Source of the DNA: Pseudomonas guineae
GTDB taxonomy: Bacteria > Pseudomonadota > Gammaproteobacteria > Pseudomonadales > Pseudomonadaceae
Direction: 5' to 3'
NCBI RefSeq assembly: GCF_900113745.1
Contig: NZ_FOQL01000001.1
Coordinates: 558,001-622,000, forward strand
Length of the DNA stretch: 64,000 bases
Below the pieces are notes generated by a model. That model ran no database searches, was not told the DNA's origin, and was given only the letters and a program-made list of their open reading frames with translations. The translations under genes were made by a program, and so were the position numbers. Shown one piece after another: positions 50,237 to 61,262 of this stretch (positions within the stretch are counted from its first letter, which is position 1; every line of letters begins with the position of its first letter).

Positions 50237-51388
50237 TTATTTGATGGTCAAAGCCACCAGTTTGCCGCTATTGCCGAAGGCATATAGCCAGCCGCCTGCC
50301 ACCAATGGACGCGCACGTAGACCATCGCTGTCGATACGTGTACGGCCGACAAAACGGCCATCCACCTGACTCACCAGATGCAGGTAACCTTCCAGATCAC
50401 CAAACGCCACATAACTGGAGAACACTTCCGGCGCGGACAGCTGACGGCGAGCCAGCGCGTCATTGTTCCACAATGCCGAGGCCGAACGCTCGTCGATCCC
50501 TTCAACCGTACCGCTGGCCAGGTTTACATAAACACTGCCGTAACCCTGGGCAACGCCAACCGAGCTGGAGGCTTCACGCTGCCAAAGGATACGCCCACTC
50601 TCCAGATCCATAGCGGCCACACGGCCTTGATAGCTAACTGCATAGAGCGTACCGGCCGAAAGCAGTAAGCCGCCGTCGATATCGACAACGCGCTCCAACT
50701 CAGAACGGCCCTGTGGCACAGCCACACGCTGCTCCCAGACCGGAATACCACGCTGTGCATCCAGCGCAATCACCTTGCCAGTGGACAGGCCCGCGACGGC
50801 CAGACGATTAGTCAGTACCGGACTACCGGTGCCGCGCAGCGTCAGAACCGCCGGAGTATTTTCGAAGATCCAGCGCTGATTACCGCTGTCGGCATCAAAA
50901 GCGATCAGGCGGTCATCTTGAGTCTGCACCAGCACCACATCACCGTTCAGCGCTGGCGCGGCCAATACTTCACTGGTAACACGAGCACGCCACTTCTCTT
51001 CACCGCTAACCGTATCGAGGGCGATGATTTCGCCTTTCAACGTACCGACAACTACTAGGCCATAGCCTGCGGCAACAGCACCGGATACCGGCAGATCCAG
51101 CTCAGTTTTCCACAGAATCTTGCCGGTCATACGGTTCATGGCCACGACCAGGCCTTCAACGTCAGCAGCATAGATCTGCTCACCGTCAATCGCAGGCGTG
51201 AGCATGTTGAAGGTTTCACCCTGGCCGTCGCCAATCGAGCGACTCCATTCTTTCTGCAGGCTAACCTCTTCCTCGAACTTAGGCAGGTCGGCTGGGGGCA
51301 GTTCCTTCTTGCTATTGCTGCTGCAACCTACAGCCAATAAGGCTAGGGCCAGCATTGCGGCATTCTTCCAGCGCATCACGTCACGCAT
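50237..51388 (-). CDS. bamB: Outer membrane assembly lipoprotein BamB
   Basis: 383 aa. Lipoprotein signal with lipobox LAVGC (Cys near residue 24) and then a beta-propeller with PQQ-type repeats (GKILWKTELDLPVSG, GEEKWRARVTSEV, GRILWQREASS). Part of the BAM complex that inserts outer membrane proteins. The ATG at 51388 overlaps the yfgM stop by 8 bp; the ATG at 51376 is an alternative with the same signal core. Confidence 0.95.
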   Translation of the reverse strand: MRDVMRWKNAAMLALALLAVGCSSNSKKELPPADLPKFEEEVSLQKEWSRSIGDGQGETFNMLTPAIDGEQIYAADVEGLVVAMNRMTGKILWKTELDLPVSGAVAAGYGLVVVGTLKGEIIALDTVSGEEKWRARVTSEVLAAPALNGDVVLVQTQDDRLIAFDADSGNQRWIFENTPAVLTLRGTGSPVLTNRLAVAGLSTGKVIALDAQRGIPVWEQRVAVPQGRSELERVVDIDGGLLLSAGTLYAVSYQGRVAAMDLESGRILWQREASSSVGVAQGYGSVYVNLASGTVEGIDERSASALWNNDALARRQLSAPEVFSSYVAFGDLEGYLHLVSQVDGRFVGRTRIDSDGLRARPLVAGGWLYAFGNSGKLVALTIK

Positions 51389-52025
51389 CCCCTTTTGCCA
51401 GATCATCCAGCTTCATTTGCAGACCACCAACAGCCGCCTCTTCAGAGAGCGCTGCTTTGGCTTTCTCGTAGGCAGCATGCGCATCATCGGTACGGCCGAG
51501 TTGCACCAACAGATCACCCTTAAGTTCTTCACGGCTGGCAGTAAATGCCGACGCAGCCTTGGTATCTAGCAGCTTCAAGGCATCATCGGCTTTATCCTGA
51601 GCAGCCAGCACACGCGCCAGGCGCTGACGGGCCAACTCAGCCAAACTGTCGTCAGCTGGTTTATCAACAATCGCCTGCAACTCGCTGGCGGCGTCGTCCA
51701 GCTTGCCCGCTTCAACTGCTACTTTGGCCACGAACAGGCTGCCGTACTGAGCGTAATGGCTACCGGCATATTCATTTTTTAGTGTGTTAGCCAACTCTGC
51801 GACTTTAGCCGCGTCAGGCTTGCCACTTGGCTCCAGAGCAGCTTCCAACAGCTGTTGATACACCAGCGAGGCACCGTGAGCCTGATTGCTCTGGTATTTC
51901 TGCCAGCCCTGCCAACCAAAAACCACCACCAATGCCAGCGCAACACCGGTTAGCAATGGCATGCCATTTTGCTGCCACCAGTCCTTGATTACCGCCAGAT
52001 CTTCATCATCAGTACGCGAAACCAC
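51381..52025 (-). CDS. yfgM: YfgM-like TPR membrane protein
   Basis: 214 aa from a GTG at 52025, with AAAAGGAG 7 nt upstream. One N-terminal membrane segment (PLLTGVALALVVVFGW) carries a periplasmic TPR-like helical domain. E. coli YfgM works with the SecYEG-associated chaperone PpiD. The gene sits between hisS and bamB, as in E. coli. The longer open frame upstream crosses the hisS end and is rejected. Confidence 0.9.
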   Translation of the reverse strand: MVSRTDDEDLAVIKDWWQQNGMPLLTGVALALVVVFGWQGWQKYQSNQAHGASLVYQQLLEAALEPSGKPDAAKVAELANTLKNEYAGSHYAQYGSLFVAKVAVEAGKLDDAASELQAIVDKPADDSLAELARQRLARVLAAQDKADDALKLLDTKAASAFTASREELKGDLLVQLGRTDDAHAAYEKAKAALSEEAAVGGLQMKLDDLAKGDA

Positions 52026-52062
52026 CCCAACACTCCTTTTCGCTAAATCACTAAATAGACGC

Positions 52063-53352
52063 TCAGGCCTGATTGGCGCAGTTCGCCAGATGATCGGCCA
52101 ATGCCGACCATGCAATACTTTGCTGCTCGCCCTGACCGCGCAGCGGCTTGCAACCTACCACTTGCTGGGCCAATTCGTCTTCACCCAAGATCAAGGCGAA
52201 CAGTGCGCCGCTTTTGTCGGCTTTTTTGAACTGACTCTTGAAGCTACCCGCTCCGGCGTTCACTTGCAGACGCAGGCCCGGCAGCTGATCACGCAGACGC
52301 TCACTCAATGCCAAGGCCGCCAGTTCTGCGGCTTCACCGAAGGCACACAGGTAAACATCAACCGTACGAGCAATTTCAACCGGTACTTTACCTAGAGTTT
52401 CGAGCAACAGCACCAAACGTTCGATGCCCATGGCAAAACCCACGCCCGGCGTCGGCTTACCACCCATTTGCTCAACCAGGCCATCGTAACGGCCACCAGC
52501 GCAAACGGTGCCCTGGGAGCCGAGCTGATCGGTGACCCACTCGAACACGGTTTTGCTGTAGTAATCCAGGCCGCGCACCAGCTTGGGGTTGATAACGTAA
52601 GGCACGCCCGCGGCATCCAAACGGGCCTTTAACCCCTCAAAATGCACCCGCGATTCTTCATCTAGGTAATCCGCCAGCTTCGGCGCATGGACCAGCACAG
52701 CCTGCGTTTCTGGCGCTTTGCTGTCGAGCACCCGTAATGGGTTGCTACCCATGCGGCGGCGGCTGTCTTCATCCAACTGATCAGCGTGCGCCGTAAGAAA
52801 CTCAACCAACGCATCACGGTACACCGCACGCGCCGCACTGGTACCCAGGCTGTTGAGTTCAAGCTTCACTGCATCACGAATACCCAGCAGACCCCACAAG
52901 CGCCAGGTCAGCACGATCAGCTCGGCATCGATGTCAGGGCCGTCAACATTGAAGACCTCCACACCAATCTGATGGAACTGGCGATAACGACCTTTCTGCG
53001 GGCGTTCGTGACGGAACATCGGGCCGATGTACCATAGTTTCTGCGTTTGCCCACCACCGGATAAACCATGCTCAAGCACTGAGCGCACGCACGCGGCGGT
53101 GCCTTCCGGGCGCAGGGTCAGGGAATCACCATTGCGGTCGTCGAAGGTGTACATCTCTTTTTCGACGATGTCGGTGACTTCGCCGATGGAGCGCTTGAAT
53201 AGCTCGGTGAATTCGACGATCGGCATGCGCATCTGGCGATAGCCGTAACCGTCGAGCAGATTGGCCACAGTGCCTTCAAAATAGCGCCAAAGCGGGGTCT
53301 GCTCGGGAAGGATATCGTTCATGCCACGGATGGCTTGCAGGGGCTTGCTCAA
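52063..53352 (-). CDS. hisS: Histidyl-tRNA synthetase (TTG start)
   Basis: 429 aa. Class II synthetase; motif 2 is [23 protein letters not shown], and the HisA signature [15 protein letters not shown] is present. The protein begins [21 protein letters not shown], the exact family N-terminus, encoded from a TTG at 53352 with AAGGA 6 nt upstream; no nearby ATG fits. The weak start codon may set the enzyme level. Confidence 0.97.
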   Translation of the reverse strand: MSKPLQAIRGMNDILPEQTPLWRYFEGTVANLLDGYGYRQMRMPIVEFTELFKRSIGEVTDIVEKEMYTFDDRNGDSLTLRPEGTAACVRSVLEHGLSGGGQTQKLWYIGPMFRHERPQKGRYRQFHQIGVEVFNVDGPDIDAELIVLTWRLWGLLGIRDAVKLELNSLGTSAARAVYRDALVEFLTAHADQLDEDSRRRMGSNPLRVLDSKAPETQAVLVHAPKLADYLDEESRVHFEGLKARLDAAGVPYVINPKLVRGLDYYSKTVFEWVTDQLGSQGTVCAGGRYDGLVEQMGGKPTPGVGFAMGIERLVLLLETLGKVPVEIARTVDVYLCAFGEAAELAALALSERLRDQLPGLRLQVNAGAGSFKSQFKKADKSGALFALILGEDELAQQVVGCKPLRGQGEQQSIAWSALADHLANCANQA

Positions 53353-53370
53353 TTCAATTCCTTAACGGTG

Positions 53371-54480
53371 TTAGCCGCGCACGATAACGGCAGCGTCAGC
53401 GGCGACCTTTTCGGCCGCTTTCTGGCGAATCAACTTTTCCAGCTCATCAACCAGGTTGTCATTGCCCAACTTGCGCGCCGGTTTGCCATCGATGTAGATC
53501 AGGTTGGGCGAACCACCTGTCAGGCCGATATGCGCTTCTTTAGCTTCGCCCGGGCCGTTGACCACACAGCCGATCACCGCCACGTCGAGCGGTACCAGTA
53601 GGTCTTCGACGCGCTGTTCCAGCTCGTTCATGGTCTTGACCACATCAAAATTCTGCCGCGAGCAGCTCGGGCAGGCGATGAAGTTGATTCCCCGCGAACG
53701 CAAACGCAGGGACTTGAGGATGTCGTAACCGACCTTGATCTCCTCCACTGGGTCAGCGGCGAGAGAAATACGGATAGTGTCACCAATGCCTTCAGCCAAC
53801 AGCATGCCCAAACCAACTGCCGACTTGACGGTACCCGAGCGCAAACCGCCCGCCTCGGTGATACCCAAGTGCAGCGGTTGCTCGATTTGTTTAGCCAGCA
53901 GGCGATAGGCGGCGACCGCCATAAATACATCAGAGGCCTTTACGCTGACCTTGAAATCAGGAAAGTTCAGACGATCCAGGTGCTCAACATGGCGCAACGC
54001 CGACTCGACCAACGCCTCGGGCGTCGGTTCGCCATATTTCTTCTGCAGGTCTTTTTCCAGCGAGCCCGCATTGACCCCGATGCGAATCGGGATGCCTCGG
54101 TCTCGCGCCGCCTCAACCACCGCACGGACACGGTCTTCACGGCCAATATTGCCCGGGTTGATGCGCAGACAATCAACCCCGAGCTCAGCAACGCGCAAGG
54201 CGATCTGGTAGTCGAAATGGATATCAGCAACCAATGGCACGTTAACTTGCTGCTTGATGCGACCAAAGGCTTCGGCCGCATCCATGTCCGGCACTGAGAC
54301 GCGCACAATGTCAGCACCGGCATCTTCCAGACGACGAATCTGCGCCACAGTGGCGGCCACATCATTGGTGTCACTGTTGGTCATGCTCTGCACGGCAATC
54401 GGCGCGTCGCCGCCGACCGGTACTGAGCCCACCCAGATTTTGCGGGATATACGACGTTTAATCGGTGATTCGCATTGCAT
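53371..54480 (-). CDS. ispG: (E)-4-hydroxy-3-methylbut-2-enyl-diphosphate synthase IspG
   Basis: 369 aa. Penultimate step of the MEP isoprenoid pathway, a 4Fe-4S enzyme. Cluster ligands lie in [14 protein letters not shown] and [14 protein letters not shown]; the N-terminal TIM barrel shows [19 protein letters not shown]. The ATG at 54480 overlaps the preceding rodZ region by a few bases. Its need for Fe-S clusters is met by the isc operon upstream in the same run. Confidence 0.97.
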   Translation of the reverse strand: MQCESPIKRRISRKIWVGSVPVGGDAPIAVQSMTNSDTNDVAATVAQIRRLEDAGADIVRVSVPDMDAAEAFGRIKQQVNVPLVADIHFDYQIALRVAELGVDCLRINPGNIGREDRVRAVVEAARDRGIPIRIGVNAGSLEKDLQKKYGEPTPEALVESALRHVEHLDRLNFPDFKVSVKASDVFMAVAAYRLLAKQIEQPLHLGITEAGGLRSGTVKSAVGLGMLLAEGIGDTIRISLAADPVEEIKVGYDILKSLRLRSRGINFIACPSCSRQNFDVVKTMNELEQRVEDLLVPLDVAVIGCVVNGPGEAKEAHIGLTGGSPNLIYIDGKPARKLGNDNLVDELEKLIRQKAAEKVAADAAVIVRG

Positions 54481-54481
54481 G

Positions 54482-55459
54482 CTACTGCCCACCCAACTTC
54501 AGACGCGCGGTTTCACCGGAGATAAAAGGCGCTACATCGATCGGACTGCCATTCAGACTAACCTGCGCACCACGGGCAAAGCCCAGGCGCAGCTCCAACG
54601 GCGCCTTACCGGCCAGCTCTAGGCTATCGCCTTTGCGTTTAAGAGCGCTGAACAGCACCTTGCCATTTGCATCGGTCAGCTGTGTCCAGCAGTCCGCAAT
54701 AAAATTCAAGCTGACCACTGCCTCGCCAGCAGCTGCCTGCAGCGGTGCGGTTTCAGCGGACGCAGCAACGATTGCCTCTACTGCAACAGGCGCAGTTGCT
54801 GTGCCGGCAGGAGCGGGGGTCTGTTCAGCCGGTGCAACCAAGGCTGTTGTTTCGTTGGAGGCCGCATTTGCCAATTCAGCAGTGCCTTCAGTCAACAACG
54901 GCAAGGCAGTCTCAGCATCTAACTGGGCCGCGTCCACTGCCTGATCCTCTGGTTCATCCAGCGGATGGATCTGCGTAGTGCCGTCGGCGCCATCTACCTC
55001 AACATGCTCAAGGCTGGTCGTGGCCAAGTCTTCAGTCTGGCGCTCAGCTTTTTCCTGCCACCAGAAGAAACTCAAGCCCGCCAGTGCGAGCAATAAAACA
55101 AAACTGACCATGCGCAAAATACGCTGTGAATAACTCACTGGCCCCTCGATGCGCCCCAGGCTGTGCACACTGCTACCAGCGGCGTCGCTGCCGGTGAATT
55201 GATCGAACTCCAGCACCAGACGGTTCTGATCGAGCTCCAATAACTTGGCGTAAGCCCGAACATAACCACGCGCAAAGGTATGCCCAGGCAACTTGTCGAA
55301 GGCACCTTGCTCGACCTGACTCAAGCGTTGCGAGGTTAAGTTCAACTGCGCAGCGACCTCGGCAACAGTCCAACCACGACCCTCACGAGCCTCGCGCAAA
55401 GTCTCACCCGGATTGATACGGGGAACCGCTAGCACTTCAGGATGCGCCGCTTTCATCAT
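54482..55459 (-). CDS. rodZ: RodZ family cytoskeletal/HTH membrane protein
   Basis: 325 aa. A cytoplasmic Xre-like helix-turn-helix (residues about 18-85, [26 protein letters not shown]), one membrane segment (about 117-134), an Ala/Glu/Thr-rich periplasmic linker, and a DUF4115 domain at the end ([24 protein letters not shown]). RodZ links MreB filaments to the membrane. It begins in an ATGATGA overlap with the pilF stop. Confidence 0.93.
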   Translation of the reverse strand: MMKAAHPEVLAVPRINPGETLREAREGRGWTVAEVAAQLNLTSQRLSQVEQGAFDKLPGHTFARGYVRAYAKLLELDQNRLVLEFDQFTGSDAAGSSVHSLGRIEGPVSYSQRILRMVSFVLLLALAGLSFFWWQEKAERQTEDLATTSLEHVEVDGADGTTQIHPLDEPEDQAVDAAQLDAETALPLLTEGTAELANAASNETTALVAPAEQTPAPAGTATAPVAVEAIVAASAETAPLQAAAGEAVVSLNFIADCWTQLTDANGKVLFSALKRKGDSLELAGKAPLELRLGFARGAQVSLNGSPIDVAPFISGETARLKLGGQ

Positions 55460-56214
55460 TGCTCCGACAGGTATTGCTGATATTCCGGCGTACCCGGATA
55501 AAGTCGCTTCAACTGCAAACCGAGGCTCGCAGCATTGTCACGCTCCTCGAAAATCTTCGCTAAACGCACGCCTAACAACAAACTACGCGCACTCTGCGGC
55601 GCCAAGGTTAGATAGCCTTCGTAGTAGCTACGGGCGGGTACGAACTGCTTGTCCTCATAGGATAACTGCGCCATTTCCATCAAGGCGCGCGGCTGTCGGC
55701 TATTCAAGCGCAGTGAGCGCTCAAAGTAGGCCTTTGCCTGCTCACGTTGTTGCAACTGCTGTGAGGTCAAGCCGAGGTTTTCAAAAACCCGCGAACGCTC
55801 AGGATAGAGGTTGTCCCGGGCTGCCTCCAAGTAACGCTCAAACGCTTCTTGATAACGCTGCTGCTCGAACAGGAAACTGCCGTAGTTATTCAGCAAGCGG
55901 GCATCGTCACCGCGCTGCGAAAGGGCTTTACGGAAGTGCTCATCCGCCAGCTTGGGTTCCATTTCTATCTGGAATACCAACGCCAGGGCTGCATGGGCAT
56001 CGGCATTGGAAGAGTCGAGTTCCAAGGCCTTTTTCAGCGGCACCTTGGCACGCTCGGTCTGGCCTTGCTGCAGGTAACCAATGCCCAGCTGAACATAGGC
56101 ATCACGGGCCTCATCACGGCCCTTACCGGTTTTCATCGGGTCAACAGTACCGGTGGTGACACAACCGGCTAACAGACTAGCGACCAACAGCAATAACGCG
56201 GGACGCAAGGTCAT
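55456..56214 (-). CDS. pilF: Type IV pilus pilotin PilF
   Basis: 252 aa. Lipoprotein signal with lipobox LLAGC, followed by about six TPR units (GIGYLQQGQTERAKVPLKKALELD ... NYGSFLFEQQRYQEAFERY). PilF takes the secretin PilQ to the outer membrane. The ATG at 56214 has GGAGG 6 nt upstream; the length equals the P. aeruginosa protein as I remember it. Placed between rlmN and rodZ as in other pseudomonads. Confidence 0.95.
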   Translation of the reverse strand: MTLRPALLLLVASLLAGCVTTGTVDPMKTGKGRDEARDAYVQLGIGYLQQGQTERAKVPLKKALELDSSNADAHAALALVFQIEMEPKLADEHFRKALSQRGDDARLLNNYGSFLFEQQRYQEAFERYLEAARDNLYPERSRVFENLGLTSQQLQQREQAKAYFERSLRLNSRQPRALMEMAQLSYEDKQFVPARSYYEGYLTLAPQSARSLLLGVRLAKIFEERDNAASLGLQLKRLYPGTPEYQQYLSEQ

Positions 56215-56227
56215 GGGTATCCTCCCC

Positions 56228-57376
56228 TCAGGTTCGATTGGCGGCGGCACTCGGCGTTTCTGCCTCGCTACTCAATTCACGCACAGCGATGTAACGTTCA
56301 CTACGGCGGGTACGGTCCATAACCTGCCCAACCAACTGGCCACAGGCTGCGTCAATATCCTCGCCTCGCGTGGTGCGTACGGTGACATTGTGCCCGGCTT
56401 TATGCAGCAGGTCTTGGAAACGGCGAATGGCATTATTGCTCGGCCGCTCATACCCCGAGTGGGGGAAGGGATTAAACGGAATCAGGTTGATCTTGCAAGG
56501 CACATCTTTGAGAAGTGCGATCATTTCCTCAGCGTGCTCAATCTTATCGTTCACATCCTTGAGCAGGGTGTATTCGATAGTCAGCACACGTTTCTCGCCA
56601 AGGCGCGAGACGTAACGTTTGCAAGCCGCCAAGAGCATTTCCAGCGGATACTTCTTATTGATCGGTACCAACTGGCTACGCAGCTCGTCATTCGGCGCAT
56701 GCAGAGACAAGGCTAGCGACACATCAATCACTTCGCCCAGCTTGTCGATCATTGGCACCACGCCTGAGGTAGACAGCGTCACCTTGCGCTTGGAAATGCC
56801 ATAACCGAGGTCATCCATCATGATTTTCATGGCGGCGACGACGTTATCAAAGTTCAGCAATGGTTCGCCCATGCCCATCATCACCACGTTGGTGATGGCA
56901 CGATCGACCTTGGCCGGGATACTGCCAAACGACTTGTTAGCGATCCACACCTGCCCGATCACTTCGGCTGCAGTGAGATCGCTATTAAAACCTTGCTTGC
57001 CCGTCGAGCAGAAACTGCAATCCAACGCACAGCCGGCCTGCGAGGAAACACACAAGGTGCCCCGCGTGCCCTGGGGGATATACACCGTTTCGACGCAACT
57101 GCCTGACGCCACTCGCACTACCCACTTGCGCGTGCCATCAGTGGAAATATCTTCGCTGACCACTTCTGGGCCGCGGATTTCAGCACAAGCCTTGAGCTTT
57201 TCGCGCAAGGCCTTGCTGACGTTACTCATGGCATCGAAATCATCGACGCCAAAATGGTGAATCCACTTCATCAACTGACCGGCGCGGAAACGTTTCTCCC
57301 CGATATGTTCGAAGAATTGTTCCATCTCTGCCTGAGTCAGACCCAAGAGATTGGTTTTACCGGTCGATGTAATCAT
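56228..57376 (-). CDS. rlmN: Dual-specificity RNA methyltransferase RlmN
   Basis: 382 aa. Radical SAM enzyme that makes 2-methyladenosine at 23S rRNA A2503 and tRNA A37. The cluster motif CxxxCxxC is [11 protein letters not shown]. The ATG at 57376 gives [19 protein letters not shown]; the longer frame runs into ndk and is rejected. It starts 23 bp after the ndk stop. Confidence 0.96.
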   Translation of the reverse strand: MITSTGKTNLLGLTQAEMEQFFEHIGEKRFRAGQLMKWIHHFGVDDFDAMSNVSKALREKLKACAEIRGPEVVSEDISTDGTRKWVVRVASGSCVETVYIPQGTRGTLCVSSQAGCALDCSFCSTGKQGFNSDLTAAEVIGQVWIANKSFGSIPAKVDRAITNVVMMGMGEPLLNFDNVVAAMKIMMDDLGYGISKRKVTLSTSGVVPMIDKLGEVIDVSLALSLHAPNDELRSQLVPINKKYPLEMLLAACKRYVSRLGEKRVLTIEYTLLKDVNDKIEHAEEMIALLKDVPCKINLIPFNPFPHSGYERPSNNAIRRFQDLLHKAGHNVTVRTTRGEDIDAACGQLVGQVMDRTRRSERYIAVRELSSEAETPSAAANRT

Positions 57377-57399
57377 GGCTTCACCCTCACTCAATTCGC

Positions 57400-57831
57400 T
57401 TAGCGAATGCGCGCACAAACTTCGGTGGAAGCGAAGAAGTAAGAGATTTCGCGAGCAGCAGAAGCTTCAGAGTCAGAACCGTGAACAGCGTTTTCGTCGA
57501 TGGAAACCGCGAAATCAGCACGGATGGTGCCAGCAGCAGCTTCTTTCGGGTTAGTAGCGCCCATCAGGTCACGGTTGGCCAGAACAGCGTTTTCGCCTTC
57601 CAGAACCTGAACGATAACTGGACCGGAGGTCATGAACGCAACCAGATCCTTGAAGAAGCCACGCTCGCTGTGCTCCGCGTAGAAGCCAGCAGCCTCGCGC
57701 TCGGACAGCTGAAGCATTTTCGAAGCAACGACGCGCAGACCGGCCTTTTCGAAACGGCTGGTGATCTCACCGACAACGTTTTTAGCAACAGCGTCAGGCT
57801 TGATGATGGAGAAAGTGCGTTGAACAGCCAT
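57400..57831 (-). CDS. ndk: Nucleoside diphosphate kinase
   Basis: 143 aa. Balances nucleoside triphosphates. Starts [18 protein letters not shown]; the catalytic His is in [18 protein letters not shown] good ribosome site (GGAG) precedes the ATG. It has its own likely promoter within the hairpin that separates it from iscX. Confidence 0.98.
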   Translation of the reverse strand: MAVQRTFSIIKPDAVAKNVVGEITSRFEKAGLRVVASKMLQLSEREAAGFYAEHSERGFFKDLVAFMTSGPVIVQVLEGENAVLANRDLMGATNPKEAAAGTIRADFAVSIDENAVHGSDSEASAAREISYFFASTEVCARIR

Positions 57832-57867
57832 GTGAAACTCCAGAAACAGTAGTTAAAGCGAAAAATT

Positions 57868-57892
57868 AAACCCGCGAATTATACGCGGGTTT
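57868..57892 (-). promoter_or_regulatory. iscX-ndk hairpin holding a TATAAT box
   Basis: Stem AAACCCGCG / CGCGGGTTT; on the minus strand the loop is TATAATT and TTTAATTTTT follows. It can act as the iscX terminator, while TATAAT (57883-57878) is a perfect -10 box about 46 bp before the ndk ATG. A good -35 box is not obvious. Confidence 0.65.
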
Positions 57893-57923
57893 ATTGGGAT
57901 TACCTAACAGCGTAAGGGCTGAC

Positions 57924-58124
57924 TCAGTCAGCCTCTTCGATCCAGGCGGCCTGAACGGCCTCCAGCACCTTTTCGCCGCCACGCGTCGGATCATCACTGA
58001 ATTCAGGCAGGGCTTGAATCCACTTATTCAGATCAACGAAATTGACGTAACGTGGATCCACATCAGGCTTGGATTCGGCCAATTGAATAGCGATTTCGAG
58101 CACATCAACCCATTTCAGTGTCAT
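57924..58124 (-). CDS. iscX: Fe-S cluster assembly protein IscX
   Basis: 66 aa, acidic. MTLKWVDVLEIAIQLAESK and the DPRYVNFVDLNKWI block are diagnostic of IscX (YfhJ), which binds IscS and iron. Last gene of the isc operon, 14 bp after fdx. Confidence 0.96.
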   Translation of the reverse strand: MTLKWVDVLEIAIQLAESKPDVDPRYVNFVDLNKWIQALPEFSDDPTRGGEKVLEAVQAAWIEEAD

Positions 58125-58138
58125 AACAACCCCTTGAA

Positions 58139-58480
58139 TCAGTGCGGCGCTTCGGCGGCATGGTTGAGCGAGTACTTAGGAATCTCGACAGTGATATCTT
58201 CGGTACCTACGACAGCCTGACAGGACAGCCGCGACTGAGTCTCCAGCCCCCATGCCTTGTCGAGCATGTCTTCTTCCAACTCATCAGCTTCAGCCAGCGA
58301 ATCAAAGCCCTCACGAATAACACAGTGACACGTGGTGCACGCACACACGCCACCACAGGCGCTTTCGATCTCGATGTGATGCTCATGCGCCACTTCAAGC
58401 ACCGAAGTCCCGGGCGCAACTTCAATCACTAGACCTTCTGGGCACAGTACAGCGTGGGGCAGAAAAATAATCTGCGGCAT
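58139..58480 (-). CDS. fdx: Isc-type 2Fe-2S ferredoxin
   Basis: 113 aa. Cluster cysteines lie in ESACGGVCACTTCHCVIR and, further on, LSCQAVVG (adrenodoxin-type spacing C-x5-C-x2-C...C). Supplies electrons to cluster building on IscU. It begins 2 bp after the hscA stop. Confidence 0.97.
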   Translation of the reverse strand: MPQIIFLPHAVLCPEGLVIEVAPGTSVLEVAHEHHIEIESACGGVCACTTCHCVIREGFDSLAEADELEEDMLDKAWGLETQSRLSCQAVVGTEDITVEIPKYSLNHAAEAPH

Positions 58481-58482
58481 GC

Positions 58483-60348
58483 TTATTCCTCAATCTCATC
58501 AAGACTACGGCCAGCCAACGAGGCTTTGACCGTGGCATCCAGACGACGCGCCGCGAAGGCATCGGTTATCTGGGTCAGTCGTTTCGTATGTTGCTCAATG
58601 GCCAAGCCATCACTGGCAGCCATGCAATCACGTAATTGCTGCATCTGCGCATCGATGGCCATGCGCTCATCGGCATCCAGCAAGCGCTCGCCATCTGCCA
58701 GCAGAGCCGCCTCGACGGCCTCAAGCAAACGCTGGGCATCGACTTGCTGCTCACGCAACACGCGCGCAACCTTGTCGTCACCCGCATTTTTGAAAGAGTC
58801 CTGCAGCATGCGAGCGATTTCGCCATCCGTCAGACCATAGGATGGCTTGACCTGGATACTCGCCTCAACCCCAGACGCTAGCTCAAGGGCTGCAACGCTG
58901 AGCAGGCCATCGGCATCCACCTGAAAGGTCACACGAATTTTCGCCGCCCCCGCCACCATTGGCGGAATACCACGCAATTCGAAACGCGCCAGGGAACGGC
59001 AGTCACTGATCAGCTCACGCTCGCCCTGCAGCACATGAATCATCATGGCCGTTTGGCCGTCTTTGTAAGTGGTGAAATCTTGAGCTCGGGCCACGGGGAT
59101 AGTGGTGTTACGCGGAATCACCTTCTCCATCAACCCGCCCATGGTTTCAAGACCTAGCGACAGCGGAATCACGTCTAGCAACAGTAACTCCTCACCGTCA
59201 CCGCGTTTGTTACCCGCCAGGGCGTCCGCCTGGATCGCCGCACCAATGGCCACTACCTGATCCGGATCGATATCAGCCAACGGCTCACGGCAGAACAATT
59301 CGGCCACCGCCTGACGGACCCTCGGCACACGGGTAGAGCCACCGACCATGACCACCGCCTCAACCTCGTCCAGCTCAATACCGGCATCACGCACCGCGCG
59401 GCGGCAGGCTTTGAGGCTGCGCGCCACCATCGGCTCGATCAGCGCATCAAGCTGCTCACGACTCAACTCACCTTGCCAGCCGGCATAGCTGAGCGTGACC
59501 AAGGCGCTGTTAGTCAGCGCTTCCTTAGCCGCACAGGCAGCCTGTAGCAACAAGCGCTGCTGACCCGGATCGAGGTCCGCCGACACGCCCGCCTGCTGCA
59601 CAACCCAAGCCGCGATGACGTAATCGAAATCATCACCGCCAAGCGCGCTATCTCCGCCCGTGGCGAGCACTTCAAAGACGCCACCGGTTAGGCGCAGTAC
59701 AGAAATATCGAAGGTGCCGCCGCCCAGGTCATAAATCGCCACCACACCTTCGGCGTGCTGATCGAGACCATAAGCGACCGCCGCTGCGGTCGGCTCGTTG
59801 AGCAGGCGCAGCACATTCAGTCCAGCCAGACGCGCAGCATCCTTGGTGGCTTGGCGCTGCGAGTCATCAAAATAGGCAGGCACGGTAATAACCGCCCCAA
59901 CCAGCTCGCCGCCCAGAGTCGCCTCAGCACGCTGACGCAGCACTTTGAGAATATCGGCAGAAACTTCAACCGGACTTTTCGGCCCCTGCACCGTCTCAAT
60001 GAACGGCATGTGCGACTCGCCACCGACAAAGCGGTATGGCAGCTGCTCGCCGAGCTGCTTGACGTCAGCCAACCCACGTCCCATCAGGCGCTTGACCGAC
60101 AGCACAGTATTCAGCGGATCACCCGAAGCAGCCGCTCTGGCGACCTCGCCCACTTCGATGCGATCTGCGTGGTAGCGCACGGCTGACGGCAGAATAACCT
60201 GCCCAGCGGCATCAGCCAGTGGCTCCGAAAGCCCGCTACGCACGGCAGCGACTAGCGAATTGGTGGTACCAAGATCAATCCCCACTGCCAGCCGACGCTG
60301 GTGTGGCTGGGGGCTTTGTCCGGGTTCAGCGATCTGCAGTAAGGCCAT
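58483..60348 (-). CDS. hscA: Fe-S cluster chaperone HscA (Hsp70)
   Basis: 621 aa. Hsp70 ATPase domain ([39 protein letters not shown] in parts; [16 protein letters not shown]) and substrate-binding domain. It binds the LPPVK loop of IscU, which is present here in the IscU sequence. Length matches HscA rather than DnaK. It starts 49 bp after hscB. Confidence 0.98.
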   Translation of the reverse strand: MALLQIAEPGQSPQPHQRRLAVGIDLGTTNSLVAAVRSGLSEPLADAAGQVILPSAVRYHADRIEVGEVARAAASGDPLNTVLSVKRLMGRGLADVKQLGEQLPYRFVGGESHMPFIETVQGPKSPVEVSADILKVLRQRAEATLGGELVGAVITVPAYFDDSQRQATKDAARLAGLNVLRLLNEPTAAAVAYGLDQHAEGVVAIYDLGGGTFDISVLRLTGGVFEVLATGGDSALGGDDFDYVIAAWVVQQAGVSADLDPGQQRLLLQAACAAKEALTNSALVTLSYAGWQGELSREQLDALIEPMVARSLKACRRAVRDAGIELDEVEAVVMVGGSTRVPRVRQAVAELFCREPLADIDPDQVVAIGAAIQADALAGNKRGDGEELLLLDVIPLSLGLETMGGLMEKVIPRNTTIPVARAQDFTTYKDGQTAMMIHVLQGERELISDCRSLARFELRGIPPMVAGAAKIRVTFQVDADGLLSVAALELASGVEASIQVKPSYGLTDGEIARMLQDSFKNAGDDKVARVLREQQVDAQRLLEAVEAALLADGERLLDADERMAIDAQMQQLRDCMAASDGLAIEQHTKRLTQITDAFAARRLDATVKASLAGRSLDEIEE

Positions 60349-60397
60349 GATTAATCAATGCTTATGTATCAGGTGCAGCGCAACACGCGCACCAGCG

Positions 60398-60919
60398 TTA
60401 ATCGTCGAGGCGCTCTTCCAGCTGACGAACCTCGTGAGAGAGCTTGTCGAGAAACTGCATGCGGCGCATCAGGCGCTCGGCCTCTTCACGCCGCAACGCA
60501 TCATCCCAACAAACGGCAAAACTTTCGTTGAGCTCATCCTGAGCCACTTTCAAACGTCGCTTGAACTGTGCAACCCCAGCCAGGTCCGCACTGTCATGCA
60601 GATCCTCTAGCTCTTCGCGCCACTGCATCTGCTGCAGCAAGAAGCTCGGATCTTGCACAGTCACTTCCAGCGGCAACTCAGGTCCGCTCAACGCGAGCAG
60701 GTACCGCGCCCGGTGTGGGGCGTTTTTCAGCGTCCGATAGGCTTCATTGAGGCTGGCAGATTGCTCCAGCGCCAGTCGCTGCTCACGCTCGGAAGCATCA
60801 GCAAAGCGGTCGGGGTGGACATGCCGAGCCAGCTCGCGGTAACGACTGGCCAACAACTCCGGATCTAAACGAAAACCCGGCTGCAGATCAAACAAAGCAA
60901 AGTGACAAGGAGTACCCAC
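60398..60919 (-). CDS. hscB: Co-chaperone HscB (J-domain)
   Basis: 173 aa from a GTG at 60919 with GAGG 5 nt upstream, 7 bp after iscA. This gives the standard start (V/M)[13 protein letters not shown]. The J-domain HPD is in [15 protein letters not shown]-terminal three-helix bundle binds IscU. Extra upstream residues in the open frame are dismissed because they overlap iscA. Confidence 0.97.
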   Translation of the reverse strand: MGTPCHFALFDLQPGFRLDPELLASRYRELARHVHPDRFADASEREQRLALEQSASLNEAYRTLKNAPHRARYLLALSGPELPLEVTVQDPSFLLQQMQWREELEDLHDSADLAGVAQFKRRLKVAQDELNESFAVCWDDALRREEAERLMRRMQFLDKLSHEVRQLEERLDD

Positions 60920-60926
60920 ACGCGCC

Positions 60927-61250
60927 TCAGATGTTGAAGCTTTCGCCGCAGCCACATTCGCCGCGCACGTTGGGGTTGTTGAACTTGAAGCCTTCGTTCA
61001 ACCCTTCTTTGACAAAGTCCAGTTCGGTTCCATCCAGGTAAACCAGACTTTTGGGGTCGATGATTACCTTGACCCCAAAGTTCTCGAACACCTGGTCTTC
61101 GCCGGCGGTCTCATCGACAAACTCCAGCACATAAGCCAGGCCTGAACAGCCAGTGGTGCGAACAGCCAAACGGATGCCCTCACCCTTGCCGCGCCCATCA
61201 AGGGAACGACGCACGTGCTGAGCTGCCGCTTCGGTCATGCTGATAGCCAT
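60927..61250 (-). CDS. iscA: A-type Fe-S carrier IscA
   Basis: 107 aa. Three conserved Cys: [14 protein letters not shown] and [11 protein letters not shown] at the end. The ATG at 61250 has GGAGG 7 nt upstream; a TTG two codons earlier is not needed. Carries or repairs clusters in the ISC system; sits between iscU and hscB. Confidence 0.97.
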   Translation of the reverse strand: MAISMTEAAAQHVRRSLDGRGKGEGIRLAVRTTGCSGLAYVLEFVDETAGEDQVFENFGVKVIIDPKSLVYLDGTELDFVKEGLNEGFKFNNPNVRGECGCGESFNI

Positions 61251-61262
61251 CGACAAACCTCC

